Of a DNA stretch of 64,000 nucleotides, positions 45,224-54,591 are shown in pieces. The translations under genes were made by a program, and so were the position numbers. The DNA comes from Ilumatobacter sp. (GTDB lineage: Bacteria > Actinomycetota > Acidimicrobiia > Acidimicrobiales > Ilumatobacteraceae): the NCBI GenBank assembly GCA_007693335.1, contig REDU01000138.1, forward strand, positions 1 to 64,000, read 5' to 3'. The first letter of the stretch is position 1; each line of letters starts with the position of its first letter. Under the pieces are notes generated by a model. That model did not search any database and was not told the origin of the DNA. It was given only the letters and a program-made list of their open reading frames with translations.

Positions 45224-46314
45224 CAGGTCGCGGACTGATCTCGGTGTTCGACGGCCTTGTGCAGCACTCCGAAGAGCAGACGAACCGCAATGTCGGCAGC
45301 TACCAGGTCGGGTTCGGGCGGCGTTGGTGCCTCGTCGATCGGTCCATCCGGAACGTACGACTCGGTGGCGCCCATCACGTGACAACCCGACGCCAGGATC
45401 TTCGTGAGAGCGAACCGACCGTGCTCCCGAGCGCGTTGGACAGCCCAGGAGGGGGTGTGGAGCCGGCGCTCGTCCGGCGGGGGACGACGGTTCTCGACGA
45501 GATCGAGGATGCCTCCCTGTCGAAGCAGCCGATTGTAGATGTCGAAGTCGATGACCTCGGCCGCAACCTCGTTGAGCTGACGGATGACCTCGACTTCTGA
45601 CGCGCTGAGCGACCGATTCGACACGGCGTGCGGGTCCGGTTGCAGCGTGCCCTCGGGCAGACCGATGAGATGGTCGAAGCCTCTGAACAAGCCGGACCGA
45701 TCGCTGTCGTCGACGAAGAAGGCGCAGGTTCGCTCGGCCCCCACGATCCCCGACCACCGTTCGATCAGCGCGACGTGATCATTGCGCGTCCAGAACGACG
45801 GCGTCGGCGAGGATGAACGGCCGGGCCCCTCCATCACCTCCTCCAGCCACTGCTCGTATCGCATCGAGAGCCCGGTCTTCACGTACTGCTGCCAGTTGCT
45901 CGGAAGCAGCGATTCGAGCGGTCTGAGCGTGATCAGCACGCGGACACGCTCGGGTGCGAGGTCATCGACGATTCGACGCGCCTGCTGCTCGGTCGCCTGA
46001 CAGATGGCCTCGCTGCTGACGACCACCTTGTCAGAGGTGCTCCAGACGTCTTCGACAAGTCGATCCCATTGCTCGGCCGGCACCATCTGGCCGCCCTTCG
46101 CCCAGCCGCGGCGCGTCTCCAGGGCGGCGAGTGAAGCGAGGTAGTGCGAGACCCTCCTGCCCGGGTACGTGACGCCGTTGCGGCGCAACTGGGACCGCGC
46201 TGCAGCGAGCGATGCCTGGATGGCCGTGGTCCCGGTCTTGTGGACGCCGATGTGGAGGAGCACATCTTGGCGATCGAGCCATGCGCCGTTCATCTCGTTG
46301 TCGTTGACCACCAC
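45223..46314 (-). CDS. Sulfotransferase-family P-loop protein
   Basis: The protein has 363 residues. VLLHIGVHKTGTTAIQASLA is the 5'-phosphosulfate-binding loop of PAPS-dependent sulfotransferases; VRVLITLRPLESLLPSNWQQYVK is the 3'-phosphate-binding region. The rest is helical as expected. It probably sulfates a sugar hydroxyl of the surface glycan, although some family members act on other acceptors. GTG 46314 with a GGAGAG site is preferred; ATG 46293 is an alternative. It is the first gene of a two-gene unit with the acyltransferase. No PAPS synthesis genes are in the window. Confidence 0.87.
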   Translation of the reverse strand: MVVNDNEMNGAWLDRQDVLLHIGVHKTGTTAIQASLAAARSQLRRNGVTYPGRRVSHYLASLAALETRRGWAKGGQMVPAEQWDRLVEDVWSTSDKVVVSSEAICQATEQQARRIVDDLAPERVRVLITLRPLESLLPSNWQQYVKTGLSMRYEQWLEEVMEGPGRSSSPTPSFWTRNDHVALIERWSGIVGAERTCAFFVDDSDRSGLFRGFDHLIGLPEGTLQPDPHAVSNRSLSASEVEVIRQLNEVAAEVIDFDIYNRLLRQGGILDLVENRRPPPDERRLHTPSWAVQRAREHGRFALTKILASGCHVMGATESYVPDGPIDEAPTPPEPDLVAADIAVRLLFGVLHKAVEHRDQSAT

Positions 46315-46387
46315 GTCAGCTCTCCATCGCGCTCATGACCCGTCGCTCGATTGCAGGGTACGGGGTTGGCCGTCGTCGATGCCAGGT

Positions 46388-47197
46388 TCATGGGGACGGC
46401 AGAAAGGTCGTCATGTCACGGAAGCCATAGACACGAGCCCGCTCGAAGCAGAGCCGTTGCGGCCCTGCGTCACGATCTGATGCCCCGAGGCGCTCGGCAC
46501 CGACGGTGGCCGTCTTACGGTCGCGCCAGTAGCCCAGGGTGACGTGCGGACGCCATTCACTCCCGAGATCGACGGACCAGCGCTCGGACAGACACCGCAA
46601 CAGATCTCGGCGTCGGTCGACGATCCGGGCGTGACGCTCGACCGATGCCGGTTCCGGCTCGAGCGCTGCGACCAGTGCGGAACCGCGCGCTGACAGCCCC
46701 GCGAAGGCGAAGCAGATCCCTCCCGAGCAAGCCTCGATCAGGCGCCGGAGTTCATCGGCGCATCCGCCGGCGAGACGTTCCGACGGCGACCTCGCCTCGG
46801 CCGAAGCGGCCAACACCCGCTCGAGTTCCGGTTTGTCGGCCGGAGCGATCCGCTTCACGAGGCCATCCGACAGTCCGTCGAGAACCGTGACGTGGTAGCT
46901 GCGGGATGGCAGTAGGAGCGGTGCAGCGCCCCGAAGTCGCGCCTCGGTCTCGTGTGCACGTCGCTCCAGCAACGCCAAGAAGTCGCGATCACCGGCAGGG
47001 GACGACGACGAATCGAGCGTTCGGTCGGGAACCGATCGGGGCGCATCCGGCTCTGGCGAACCAGGGGTGCTGCCCGCGTCTCGATCACCGTCGTGCTGTC
47101 GAGGCTCGAACAGGACGGACCATCCTCGGAACCTCGCCCAACCGAGACCGTCAGGACGCAACTTCGGATTTCCACCTCGGGTGCTGATCCCGTGCAC
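46388..47197 (-). CDS. 2H phosphoesterase superfamily protein (DUF1868-like)
   Basis: The protein has about 269 residues. Two H-x-T motifs, SYHVTVLDG and RPHVTLGYW, about 110 residues apart, are the paired catalytic motifs of 2H phosphoesterases (2'-5' RNA ligase, cyclic phosphodiesterase). The N-terminal PKLRPDGLGWARFRGWSVLF and DRDFLALLERRAHETEARL fit the DUF1868 subgroup. The fold usually opens cyclic phosphodiesters. It is divergent from the PEP mutase operon with 114 bases between starts; a role in phosphonate metabolism is possible but only suggested by position. GTG 47197 is the chosen start. Confidence 0.8.
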   Translation of the reverse strand: MHGISTRGGNPKLRPDGLGWARFRGWSVLFEPRQHDGDRDAGSTPGSPEPDAPRSVPDRTLDSSSSPAGDRDFLALLERRAHETEARLRGAAPLLLPSRSYHVTVLDGLSDGLVKRIAPADKPELERVLAASAEARSPSERLAGGCADELRRLIEACSGGICFAFAGLSARGSALVAALEPEPASVERHARIVDRRRDLLRCLSERWSVDLGSEWRPHVTLGYWRDRKTATVGAERLGASDRDAGPQRLCFERARVYGFRDMTTFLPSP

Positions 47198-47311
47198 CGT
47201 ACCTGACGGCCGGGAGCGGACCGTCGGGGGACCGCATCGATGCCTGACAGCCTCGCCCGACGCCGGAGTAAGGTGCCCCTCGTTCACAGTCCGTTGACCC
47301 AAGGTTCATCG

Positions 47312-48622
47312 ATGCCCAACTCCCCTCGCGTTTACGTCGGCATGAGTGCCGATCTCATCCATCCCGGACACATCAACATCCTGCATCGTGCCGCGGAACT
47401 CGGAGAGGTCACGGTCGGCCTGCTCACCGATCGGGCGATCGCGAGCTACAAGCGGCTCCCTCACATGACGTACGAGCAGCGTCGCGAGGTCGTGAGCAAC
47501 CTGCGTGATGTCCATGAAGTGATCCCGCAGGAGACACTCGACTACGTACCGAACCTGCGCCAACTCCGGCCCGACTTCGTGGTGCACGGCGACGATTGGC
47601 AATCAGGTGTCCAGCGCGAGACCCGCGCTCGCGTCATCGAGGCACTCTCCGAGTGGGGCGGCGAGCTGGTCGAGGTGGCGTACACCCCCGGGATCAGCTC
47701 CACCCAACTCAACGCCTCGCTGAAGCAGATCAGCACCACCCCCAACGTCAGGATGGCCCGACTCCGCCGCCTCATCGACAACAAGCCGATCGTACGGCTG
47801 ATGGAGGCCCACAGCGGACTGTCCGGCCTGATCGTGGAGAACACGTCGATCGAGGATGACGGACTGCGCCTCGAGTTCGACGGGATGTGGTCGAGTTCGC
47901 TCACCGACTCGACCTCGCGCGGCAAGCCCGACATCGAGGCCGTCGACATCAGCTCCCGGCTGCAGATGATCAACGAGATCTTCGAGGTCACGACCAAGCC
48001 CTTGGTGTTCGACGGCGACACCGGGGGCAAGCCGGAGCACTTCGCGTTCACCGTCCGGTCGCTCGAACGGCTCGGTGTCTCTGCAGTGATCATCGAGGAC
48101 AAAGAGGGTCTCAAGCGCAACTCGCTGTTCGGCAACGACGTCGAGCAGACCCAGTCGTCGATCGAGGATTTCTGCGGCCGGCTGCGCGTCGGCAAGGAGT
48201 CCCAGATCACCGACGACTTCATGGTGATCGCACGCATCGAGAGTCTCATCCTCGATCGCGGGCTCGACGATGCGCTCGAGCGCGCCGAGGCGTACGTCGA
48301 CGCCGGCGCCGACGCGGTCATGATCCACAGCCGTCAACGCGACGCCGGCGAGGTGTTCGAGTTCTGCCGGCGTCTCCGTCAGGTCGACACGCGGGTTCCC
48401 ATCGTGGCGGTGCCCACCTCGTACCACCACGTCACCGAGGACGAACTGGCGGCTGCCGGCGTGAACGTCGTGATCTACGCCAACCACATGTTGCGCGCCG
48501 CGTACCCCCAGATGCGCAAGGTGGCCGAGAGCGTGCTCGAGCACCGACGGGCGCTCGAGGCCGACGGTCTCCTGTCCAGCATCTCGGAGGTACTCAGCAT
48601 CATCCCCGAGAACGCTCGATGA
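47312..48622 (+). CDS. Cytidylyltransferase-PEP mutase fusion (phosphonate biosynthesis entry and activation)
   Basis: The protein has 436 residues. Residues 1-135 are a TagD/CTP_transf_like nucleotidyltransferase: HPGH at 17-20 and ISST at 128-131 are its nucleotide-binding motifs. Residues about 150-430 are phosphoenolpyruvate mutase: DGDTGG at 234-239, the diagnostic [10 protein letters not shown] at 262-271, and ARIESLI. PEP mutase converts PEP to phosphonopyruvate, making the C-P bond. The fused domain is expected to load a product onto CMP. ATG 47312 follows an AAGGTT site; GTG 47273 is possible. The ATGA overlap with the decarboxylase gene shows a tight operon. PEP mutase versus isocitrate-lyase-like relatives is settled by the EDKxGxKxNS motif. 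Confidence 0.95.
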   Translation: MPNSPRVYVGMSADLIHPGHINILHRAAELGEVTVGLLTDRAIASYKRLPHMTYEQRREVVSNLRDVHEVIPQETLDYVPNLRQLRPDFVVHGDDWQSGVQRETRARVIEALSEWGGELVEVAYTPGISSTQLNASLKQISTTPNVRMARLRRLIDNKPIVRLMEAHSGLSGLIVENTSIEDDGLRLEFDGMWSSSLTDSTSRGKPDIEAVDISSRLQMINEIFEVTTKPLVFDGDTGGKPEHFAFTVRSLERLGVSAVIIEDKEGLKRNSLFGNDVEQTQSSIEDFCGRLRVGKESQITDDFMVIARIESLILDRGLDDALERAEAYVDAGADAVMIHSRQRDAGEVFEFCRRLRQVDTRVPIVAVPTSYHHVTEDELAAAGVNVVIYANHMLRAAYPQMRKVAESVLEHRRALEADGLLSSISEVLSIIPENAR

Positions 48623-49752
48623 TCACGCCGGACGACTTCGTCGGCTGGCTGGACGATGCTGGTATCGGCGTGTTCGCTGGGGTCCCCGACAGCCTGCTGA
48701 AGGAGTTCGGCGCACACGTCATGACCGAGCTCCCGCCGGAGCGCCACGTCATCACCGCCAACGAGGGCTCTGCGGTGGCCGTCGCGATCGGCTCGTACCT
48801 GCGGACCGGGCGCCCGGGGCTCGTGTACCTCCAGAACTCAGGGTTCGGGAACGCGGTCAATCCGATCCTGTCATTGGCGGATCCGGCGGTGTACGGCGTG
48901 CCGATGGTCTTGCTGGTCGGCTGGCGCGGCCAACCGGGTGTGCCCGACGAGCCACAGCACGTCACCCAGGGCCGGGTGATGACATCGATGATCGACGGCA
49001 TGGACCTCCCCTGGGCCCGGCTCCCACGTTCCCCGCTCGAAGCTGCCGAGGTCGTCGCGGAAGCCGTGCGCACCGCCGTCGACGAGGCGACGCCGTACGT
49101 GCTCCTCGTGGAGAAGGACACGTTCGAGCCGGCGACCCGACGACCGACCACGTCCGACGCCGCCACCACCACCCGGGAGGCAGCGCTCGCGGCCGTCCTC
49201 GAACACATCGCGGACGATGCCGCCATCGTCTCCACCACGGGGATGTTGAGCCGCGAGCTGTTCGAGCTGCGCAACGCGACCGGGGAGTCCGGAGACCGCG
49301 ATTTCCTGACGGTGGGCGGGATGGGACACGCGAGCTCGATCGCGCTCGGGATCGCGTTGCACGAGCACGACCGAGAGGTCTGGTGCCTGGACGGCGACGG
49401 TGCACTGCTCATGCACACCGGCGCTCTGCCGGTGATCGCCGACCGTGCGCCGAGCACGTTCTTCCACGTCGTGTTCAACAACGGCGTGCACGACAGCGTC
49501 GGCGGGCAACCCACGTCGATCGGGGTCGTCGACATCCCCGCCCTCGCCCGGGCGTGCGGCTACTCGTGGGCTGGACGGCTGAGCGACCTCGACGACCTCG
49601 ACGGCCTCATCGGCGAGATGCGCCTGGCACGTGGTCCTCGGCTCCTCGAACTCCGGGTCCGCCCCGGAGCACGGCCCGATCTGGGACGACCGACGAGAAC
49701 TCCCGCCGAGAGCAGACGTCTGTTCATGGCGGCCCTCGAGACCGGACCATGA
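48619..49752 (+). CDS. Phosphonopyruvate decarboxylase (ThDP dependent)
   Basis: The protein has 377 residues. [12 protein letters not shown] and [17 protein letters not shown] (catalytic E49) open the PYR domain; [20 protein letters not shown] is typical of phosphonopyruvate and sulfopyruvate decarboxylases. The second half has [18 protein letters not shown] near 255-270 and [16 protein letters not shown], the ThDP and magnesium site. It converts phosphonopyruvate to phosphonoacetaldehyde, pulling the unfavourable mutase step forward. It overlaps by four bases with the genes on both sides. Sulfopyruvate decarboxylase is excluded by the neighbours. Confidence 0.95.
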   Translation: MITPDDFVGWLDDAGIGVFAGVPDSLLKEFGAHVMTELPPERHVITANEGSAVAVAIGSYLRTGRPGLVYLQNSGFGNAVNPILSLADPAVYGVPMVLLVGWRGQPGVPDEPQHVTQGRVMTSMIDGMDLPWARLPRSPLEAAEVVAEAVRTAVDEATPYVLLVEKDTFEPATRRPTTSDAATTTREAALAAVLEHIADDAAIVSTTGMLSRELFELRNATGESGDRDFLTVGGMGHASSIALGIALHEHDREVWCLDGDGALLMHTGALPVIADRAPSTFFHVVFNNGVHDSVGGQPTSIGVVDIPALARACGYSWAGRLSDLDDLDGLIGEMRLARGPRLLELRVRPGARPDLGRPTRTPAESRRLFMAALETGP

Positions 49753-50906
49753 CGACCCCGCATCGAGCCCGACGAACTCTCTACGGACCCGGAGCGATCT
49801 TCCGGCTCACCGAGATCGTCCGGGAACTCGATGCCCGACGAGTCCTGCTCGTCACCGGTGGCCGGTCGTTCGAGTCGAGCGGCGCAGCAGATGCGCTCCC
49901 TGCGCTCGAACAGGTCGCCGAGGTCACGCGTTGGTGCGATTTCGCGCCCAACACCGACGCCGACGACCTCGCCATCGGTCGCGACGTGCTCGAAACGGCC
50001 GATCCCGAACTGGTGGTGGGGATCGGTGGGGGCAGCGTCATGGACATGGCCAAGCTCCTGGTGGCCTTCGACCACGTCTCGCCCAGCGGACTCCATGAGG
50101 CGATCCGAGCTGGAGCAGTGGTCCCCGCCCGCCGGCGAGGTCTCGTGCTCGCCCCGACCACGAGTGGCTCCGGCAGCGAGGCGACCCACTTTGCCGTCGT
50201 GTACATCGGTGACTCGAAGTACTCGATCGCCGGCGAGACGCTGCGCGCCGACCGGGTGCTCCTCGACCCCGATCTCGCCCGGAGCGGATCGCGACATCAG
50301 CGCGCCACCTCCGGTGTGGACGCGCTGTGCCAAGCGACCGAGAGCCTCTGGGCGGTGAACTCGACGCCGGTGAGTCGTCGCTACGCGCGGCACGGACTCG
50401 AGTTGGTGATGTCGGCGCTGATCCCGTTCACCGATGAACCAACCGCTCGAGCGGCCCGTGCGATGTCGATCGGAAGTCACCTGGCAGGTCGTGCCATCGA
50501 CATCTCGAAGACCACCGCCGCCCACGCGCTCTCGTACGGCATCACCAAACGCTACGGGACCGATCACGGCAACGCAGTGGCCGTCACACTCGGCCCCTTC
50601 ATCGACGAACATCTCCATGCGATGCCCGGCGACCTCCAGCCCGGTGTGGATCCGACCGTGCACCGCGACGCCATGGAGACCATCCGCCGAGTGCTCCGGA
50701 TCGACGGCTCCCGCACCGGGACGGAGTCGATTCGAGCGGTGCTGCGGCGCATCGGCCTCGCGGCCACCCTGACGGAGGTGGGCGCCGACTCCGACCACGC
50801 CATCGCGTCGCTCGCGGCCGCCGTGAACGTCGAACGTCTGGGGAACAATCCTGTCCGGTTCGACCCCGACGGCCTCGTCCGAGTCCTCGTCGCTGCGACA
50901 CGATGA
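49749..50906 (+). CDS. Iron-type alcohol dehydrogenase, probable phosphonoacetaldehyde reductase
   Basis: The protein has 385 residues. VVGIGGGSVMDMAKLL is the NAD(P) site, and APTTSGSGSEATHFAVVY is the family block. The metal region reads GVDALCQATESLWAVNST; the Q at the usual histidine place and the ESxWxVNST run are typical of reductases next to PEP mutase. Two further histidines lie in AHALSYGITKRYGTDHGNAV. It should reduce phosphonoacetaldehyde to 2-hydroxyethylphosphonate (HEP). No aminotransferase that would give aminoethylphosphonate is present, so HEP is the predicted product. It overlaps both neighbours by four bases. Confidence 0.93.
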   Translation: MTTPHRARRTLYGPGAIFRLTEIVRELDARRVLLVTGGRSFESSGAADALPALEQVAEVTRWCDFAPNTDADDLAIGRDVLETADPELVVGIGGGSVMDMAKLLVAFDHVSPSGLHEAIRAGAVVPARRRGLVLAPTTSGSGSEATHFAVVYIGDSKYSIAGETLRADRVLLDPDLARSGSRHQRATSGVDALCQATESLWAVNSTPVSRRYARHGLELVMSALIPFTDEPTARAARAMSIGSHLAGRAIDISKTTAAHALSYGITKRYGTDHGNAVAVTLGPFIDEHLHAMPGDLQPGVDPTVHRDAMETIRRVLRIDGSRTGTESIRAVLRRIGLAATLTEVGADSDHAIASLAAAVNVERLGNNPVRFDPDGLVRVLVAATR

Positions 50907-52267
50907 GAACGCGAGCGCGCACCCTGCTTCGACGCTTGCGGACGAAGATGGCGCGGTCGTCCCGACCGGAAGCCTCGCCGGACTCCAGCCAGGGCGTCAC
51001 CAAACGACCCAGGGTGCCCGAGGCGCTCCGAGAGGTCGACGAGCTCGCGTCTCGCGACGACATCGACGGGCTGGTCCAGTTGTTCGAAGCGACGGATGAA
51101 CTCGACCCCGATCGACAGGAGCGGACTCATCGGCGCTTCTACACGGCGTTCCAGAGCATGGACCGGAGCGATCTCGCCCGACGGGCCCTCACCCGGGCGG
51201 CCGGACCGCACAACCACCTGGCGTCCAGCGTGTGGGGGAGGGACGAACCGACGGGGTTCGCCGCCTCGCGGAGACAATTCGCCGAGGCCCTGGACCTGAT
51301 CTGTCCTGGTCCGGAGCGGGATGTCTGGATGAACTGCTTCGATCGGCTCGCAGATGGGGCGACAACGGTTGCCGACACGTCCGTCGAGACACCCCGGTTC
51401 GATGCCGCGACGGGTCACCGATGGCGCATGTTGGCGGTGGCCGGGATGGGGTGGTCCGGATCGGGCGCCGTGTACGACGCGCTCCGCGGCTACCAGCGCG
51501 CCGCGCCTGTCCACGGCGAGAACCGCTTGATCGAGGGACGGTACGGCCTCTTGCGGCTCGGAGAACGCTCTCGCACCCATCCTCAGCGAGCGTTCGTCGA
51601 CTTCTTCCGATACTGCCTCTTCGGCTTCGCCCCATGTCACGACTGGGAGGACTACCGGCACGTACGCAACGCACGACGAGCGTCCACCGGTCGGAGCCCT
51701 GAGCAGTACGCCGTGGCGTGTCGGGCGGCACTCACATCCATCATGTCGGCCGCCGTCGACGACCTCGACGAGGTCTCGACCCGATGGCGGATGCCGCTGC
51801 TCGAGTCGGCCTCGCTCTCGCAGCTCGGAACGACCGACGTCGTGCCGATCCTCGACAACGTGGTGCACATCGAGAACCTCTCGATCGCCCCCTCCCTTCC
51901 ACATGTCCTGTTCTTCGCCGTCGTCCGCGACCCTCGGGATCAGTTCATCGACCTGCTCAACAGCAATCCGAGATTCCACGGTGACCCACAGCGGTTCATC
52001 AAGAAGTATCGGAGCACCCGCCGGAAGCTCGAGAGCGCGTCGACGTCCGAAGCGGTCCGCTTCGTCCGGTTCGAGGACTTCGTGCGGAACGAGACCACCC
52101 GGGAGCGGGTGCTCGCGGACGTGGTCGATGTGCTCGGCCCACCCGGTGACCGCCAACGGTTCGACCCGGCGATCTCCTCGAAGAACGTCGGTCTCTGGCG
52201 CGCCGTTCCCGACGACCCTGCCATCGAACTGATCAGCCGCGAGCTCGATTCGTTCCTGGTGGACTGA
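50903..52267 (+). CDS. Sulfotransferase-like P-loop protein 1 (phosphonate operon)
   Basis: The protein has 454 residues. The N-terminal about 160 residues are helical repeats. GMGWSGSGAVYDALRGY at 181-197 is the P-loop, in the place of the 5'-phosphosulfate loop. VLFFAVVRDPRDQFIDLLN near 335-353 is the 3'-phosphate-binding R-D-P-R-D motif of sulfotransferases. Later it has FVRFEDFVRN and a NVGLWR tail. It overlaps the reductase gene by four bases, so it belongs to the phosphonate operon. It could sulfate the same glycan or use a nucleotide donor such as CMP-HEP; the second is speculation. A paralog lies at 56294-57694. Confidence 0.82.
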   Translation: MRTRARTLLRRLRTKMARSSRPEASPDSSQGVTKRPRVPEALREVDELASRDDIDGLVQLFEATDELDPDRQERTHRRFYTAFQSMDRSDLARRALTRAAGPHNHLASSVWGRDEPTGFAASRRQFAEALDLICPGPERDVWMNCFDRLADGATTVADTSVETPRFDAATGHRWRMLAVAGMGWSGSGAVYDALRGYQRAAPVHGENRLIEGRYGLLRLGERSRTHPQRAFVDFFRYCLFGFAPCHDWEDYRHVRNARRASTGRSPEQYAVACRAALTSIMSAAVDDLDEVSTRWRMPLLESASLSQLGTTDVVPILDNVVHIENLSIAPSLPHVLFFAVVRDPRDQFIDLLNSNPRFHGDPQRFIKKYRSTRRKLESASTSEAVRFVRFEDFVRNETTRERVLADVVDVLGPPGDRQRFDPAISSKNVGLWRAVPDDPAIELISRELDSFLVD

Positions 52268-52290
52268 CCGGGTTCGGGCCGGGGTACGGA

Positions 52291-53406
52291 CTAACCACTC
52301 AGCGGGAGTTGCACCTTCGCCGCGTTGCGCACGTAGGTGCTGTAACTCGGATGCTCGAATCGGTGCATGGTGTAGATGGAGTGATGCCACGTGAAGTTCA
52401 CCGGGAGGGATCTGAAGTAGCGGTCCTCGACGAGCTTGACGTGGGAGTTGGCAGCATTGAACTCGTCGATCGCCAAGAGCTCGCCGGTGAACTCGTTGTA
52501 CTCCTGCCCCTTGTTCCCGACGACGTCGTCGAAATACGACGAGACACGGGGGAGGAAACATCCCGCCGATGCATCGTCACCCATGTACCCGAGGACCCCT
52601 GCGGTGGCCGAGTAGTAGTCCATGTCGAACGACATGGCGCCGATCGGCGCCGACCCGAAGCGGTCCAACGCGTCCGGGAACGTCTCCGCTGCGTCACCGA
52701 AGACGAGCTCCGCATGCTCGAGTCGCTTCATGAGGGAATCGACGTCCATCGCGTAGCTCCCGGGGCTGAAATGGTACGGCATGTCGCGGAAGTCACGCGG
52801 CGCGAACAGACCCTCACCGGTGTCGAACCCGATCACGTCGATCGCAACCCCGGTCAGCCCGGTGATCCGAGCCGAGTGCGTCTCCATGGCCACCAGGCCG
52901 TTCCCGCCCGCCACGCCGAACTCGATCACGGAGATGCGTGCGATGCCGAGTGCTGCCGCCAGCTTCGCCGCCTTGAGGATGCAGTGGGCGTAGTCCGGTC
53001 GCCGGATGAGGGCCAGGTCGATCTGCTCGGTCAACGGCAACTCCGGAAGCTTCGGACGCTCGCCGGGAGGAAGCGCCCGCCGATTCGCAGCCGCCCGTCG
53101 ATACGCCTCGCGGGCGCCGTACCAGTCACCTGAGCGCTCGAGCACTCGCCCGAGCCGGTGCATCCACTCGGGTGGTTCCTCCCCCCTGAGAACGATGGCA
53201 TGGCGATACGCGGCCGCCGCACCGAGCCACTGCTCTCGCTTCTCCATCATCCGGCCCTGCCGGTGGAACGACTCGGCACCCTCGCCGTCGAGTTGGTACC
53301 CGACGGCGGTCGTGTCGTCGAACCGGCTCCGGTACGCGGCTGCCGCCGCTCGCCAAGGGCGGGTCGCCCGGATGCGAGCGGGTGGACGGAGACGACGAGC
53401 TGACAT
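52291..53406 (-). CDS. TPR-containing SAM methyltransferase-like protein
   Basis: The protein has 371 residues. Residues about 40-115 are helical repeats (QWLGAAAAYRHAIVL, DWYGAREAYRRAAANR). The second half has ISVIEFGVAGGNGLVAMETH, a SAM motif I with E-F-G-V-x-x-G-x-G, then DVIGFDTGEGLF and IGAMSFDMDYYSAT, in which the acidic pair fits TylF-like metal sites. The family appears in capsule loci without a known product. The ATG follows an AAGGAT site. It converges with the P-loop protein gene with 23 bases between stops. Confidence 0.78.
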   Translation of the reverse strand: MSARRLRPPARIRATRPWRAAAAAYRSRFDDTTAVGYQLDGEGAESFHRQGRMMEKREQWLGAAAAYRHAIVLRGEEPPEWMHRLGRVLERSGDWYGAREAYRRAAANRRALPPGERPKLPELPLTEQIDLALIRRPDYAHCILKAAKLAAALGIARISVIEFGVAGGNGLVAMETHSARITGLTGVAIDVIGFDTGEGLFAPRDFRDMPYHFSPGSYAMDVDSLMKRLEHAELVFGDAAETFPDALDRFGSAPIGAMSFDMDYYSATAGVLGYMGDDASAGCFLPRVSSYFDDVVGNKGQEYNEFTGELLAIDEFNAANSHVKLVEDRYFRSLPVNFTWHHSIYTMHRFEHPSYSTYVRNAAKVQLPLSG

Positions 53407-53525
53407 CTGGGATCATCCTTCACTGCCGTGCCCGCTCGCCCGCACACTGGGCGGAACACTCCCGAAGGTAGCCGCCGCGACGCGCTTCGCACACCTCGAT
53501 CATCCCGAGATGCGGCTCGAATCGC

Positions 53526-54284
53526 TCAGACGGCTGCCACGTTGCGGACCCGATCGAGCCAGCCGAGCAGGATCGCGATCGCCCGCGGATCGTGACGGAG
53601 CCGGTGGCCGGCGCCCGGGAGCAGGCAGAGCTCTGCCGCCCCGTGGGCTTGAGCGAGCTGGCGGGAATCACTGGTCGGGACGCTCTCGTCGTCTTCGCCG
53701 TGCATCACCAGCAGCGGACGTGGAGCGAACCGGCGGGCGGCAACTGCCGGGCGGAACCGGCGGAACGCCCGGGTCCAGTCGTCGAACGACGTCGGGAACC
53801 CGGGGGTTCGCACCGCCCCGATCTCCCGGGCGTGGTCGAGGAAGCGGCGCGGATGATCGGCCCAGTCGTCGAAGTCGGCGCGCGGGCTGAGCAGCGCGGC
53901 CGACGACACACGTGGATCGTCAGCGCCCACGCAGATCGCGATCGAGCCGCCGGTGTTGGTCCCGATCAGCACGAGCTCGTCGACCCCGAACGATGTGACC
54001 AGGTGGTCGATCGCGTTGCGGAGATCGTCGATCCAACCCTGTAGCGAGAAGTCTCCGGTGCTCTCGCCACATCCGCGGAACGTGAACGTCATCGCCGTGT
54101 ACCCGACGTCGTGCGCGATGCGGTCGATCAGTTCGGGAAAGGTGCCGGCCGAGCGACGGGCGTCGAGCGGGCCGATCGGGAAACCGTGGCACAGGATCAG
54201 ACCGGGCATCTTCTCGGTGCGGCCAGCCGGTGTCGAGATGTGGCACGCGAGGGTGTGCCCGGCGCTCGCGAACCTGCCGTTCAC
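53526..54284 (-). CDS. Alpha/beta hydrolase
   Basis: The protein has about 252 residues. GLILCHGFPIG is the oxyanion-hole strand; ELVLIGTNTGGSIAICVG is the nucleophile elbow, but the usual G-x-S-x-G serine is replaced by threonine-asparagine-threonine (GTNTGG), so classical serine catalysis is doubtful. LLVMHGEDDESVPTSDSRQL carries the acidic residue, and LLPGAGHRLRHDP the histidine. It starts 16 bases after the small gene at 54301 and is probably in the same transcript. GTG 54284 is the chosen start. Confidence 0.82.
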   Translation of the reverse strand: MNGRFASAGHTLACHISTPAGRTEKMPGLILCHGFPIGPLDARRSAGTFPELIDRIAHDVGYTAMTFTFRGCGESTGDFSLQGWIDDLRNAIDHLVTSFGVDELVLIGTNTGGSIAICVGADDPRVSSAALLSPRADFDDWADHPRRFLDHAREIGAVRTPGFPTSFDDWTRAFRRFRPAVAARRFAPRPLLVMHGEDDESVPTSDSRQLAQAHGAAELCLLPGAGHRLRHDPRAIAILLGWLDRVRNVAAV

Positions 54285-54300
54285 CTCGACGCCCCGACCG

Positions 54301-54525
54301 TCACGCGCGTGGCTTGCGCTTGATGCGGGTCCTGCCCGGGGTGGCCAGCGTGTACCCCCGGTTACGAGCCTCGGCGAGCGTGTCGGGACCGAACGATGCA
54401 CCCACCTCGGCGGCCACGATGTCGTCGATCACCTCGGCATCGTCCCACTCGTCGAGGTCGTACACGAGCTGGGTGCGCTTGTCACCGAGGTAACGGCTGT
54501 GCTCGAAACGGATCGGACGCTCCAT
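54301..54525 (-). CDS. Small hypothetical protein
   Basis: The protein has 74 residues, acidic in the middle (YDLDEWDDAEVIDDIVAAE) and basic at the end (GRTRIKRKPRA). I do not recognise a family. ATG 54525 is selected over ATG 54543 because TATCGT at 54538-54533 lies seven bases upstream of it, fitting a leaderless mRNA. It leads into the alpha/beta hydrolase gene. Confidence 0.7.
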   Translation of the reverse strand: MERPIRFEHSRYLGDKRTQLVYDLDEWDDAEVIDDIVAAEVGASFGPDTLAEARNRGYTLATPGRTRIKRKPRA

Positions 54526-54532
54526 GACGGTC

Positions 54533-54538
54533 ACGATA
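54533..54538 (-). promoter_or_regulatory. -10 element for leaderless small gene at 54525
   Basis: TATCGT, minus strand, seven bases before ATG 54525. Confidence 0.55.
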
Positions 54539-54591
54539 CCCACCTGCGCCGTCCGAATCCGTGCCGCCCGGATCAGCGCCGCCCAGACGCG

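Noticed and set aside
44258-45238. Plus-strand frame opposite the acyltransferase
   Set aside because: Highly charged shadow composition; the minus-strand acyltransferase is clear.
47312-48622. Isocitrate lyase or methylisocitrate lyase family member
   Set aside because: [10 protein letters not shown] is specific for PEP mutase; the lyases have a catalytic cysteine motif there, which is absent.
49749-50906. Generic iron alcohol dehydrogenase unrelated to phosphonates
   Set aside because: The overlapping operon and the DALCQATESLWAVNST block fit phosphonoacetaldehyde reductases better.
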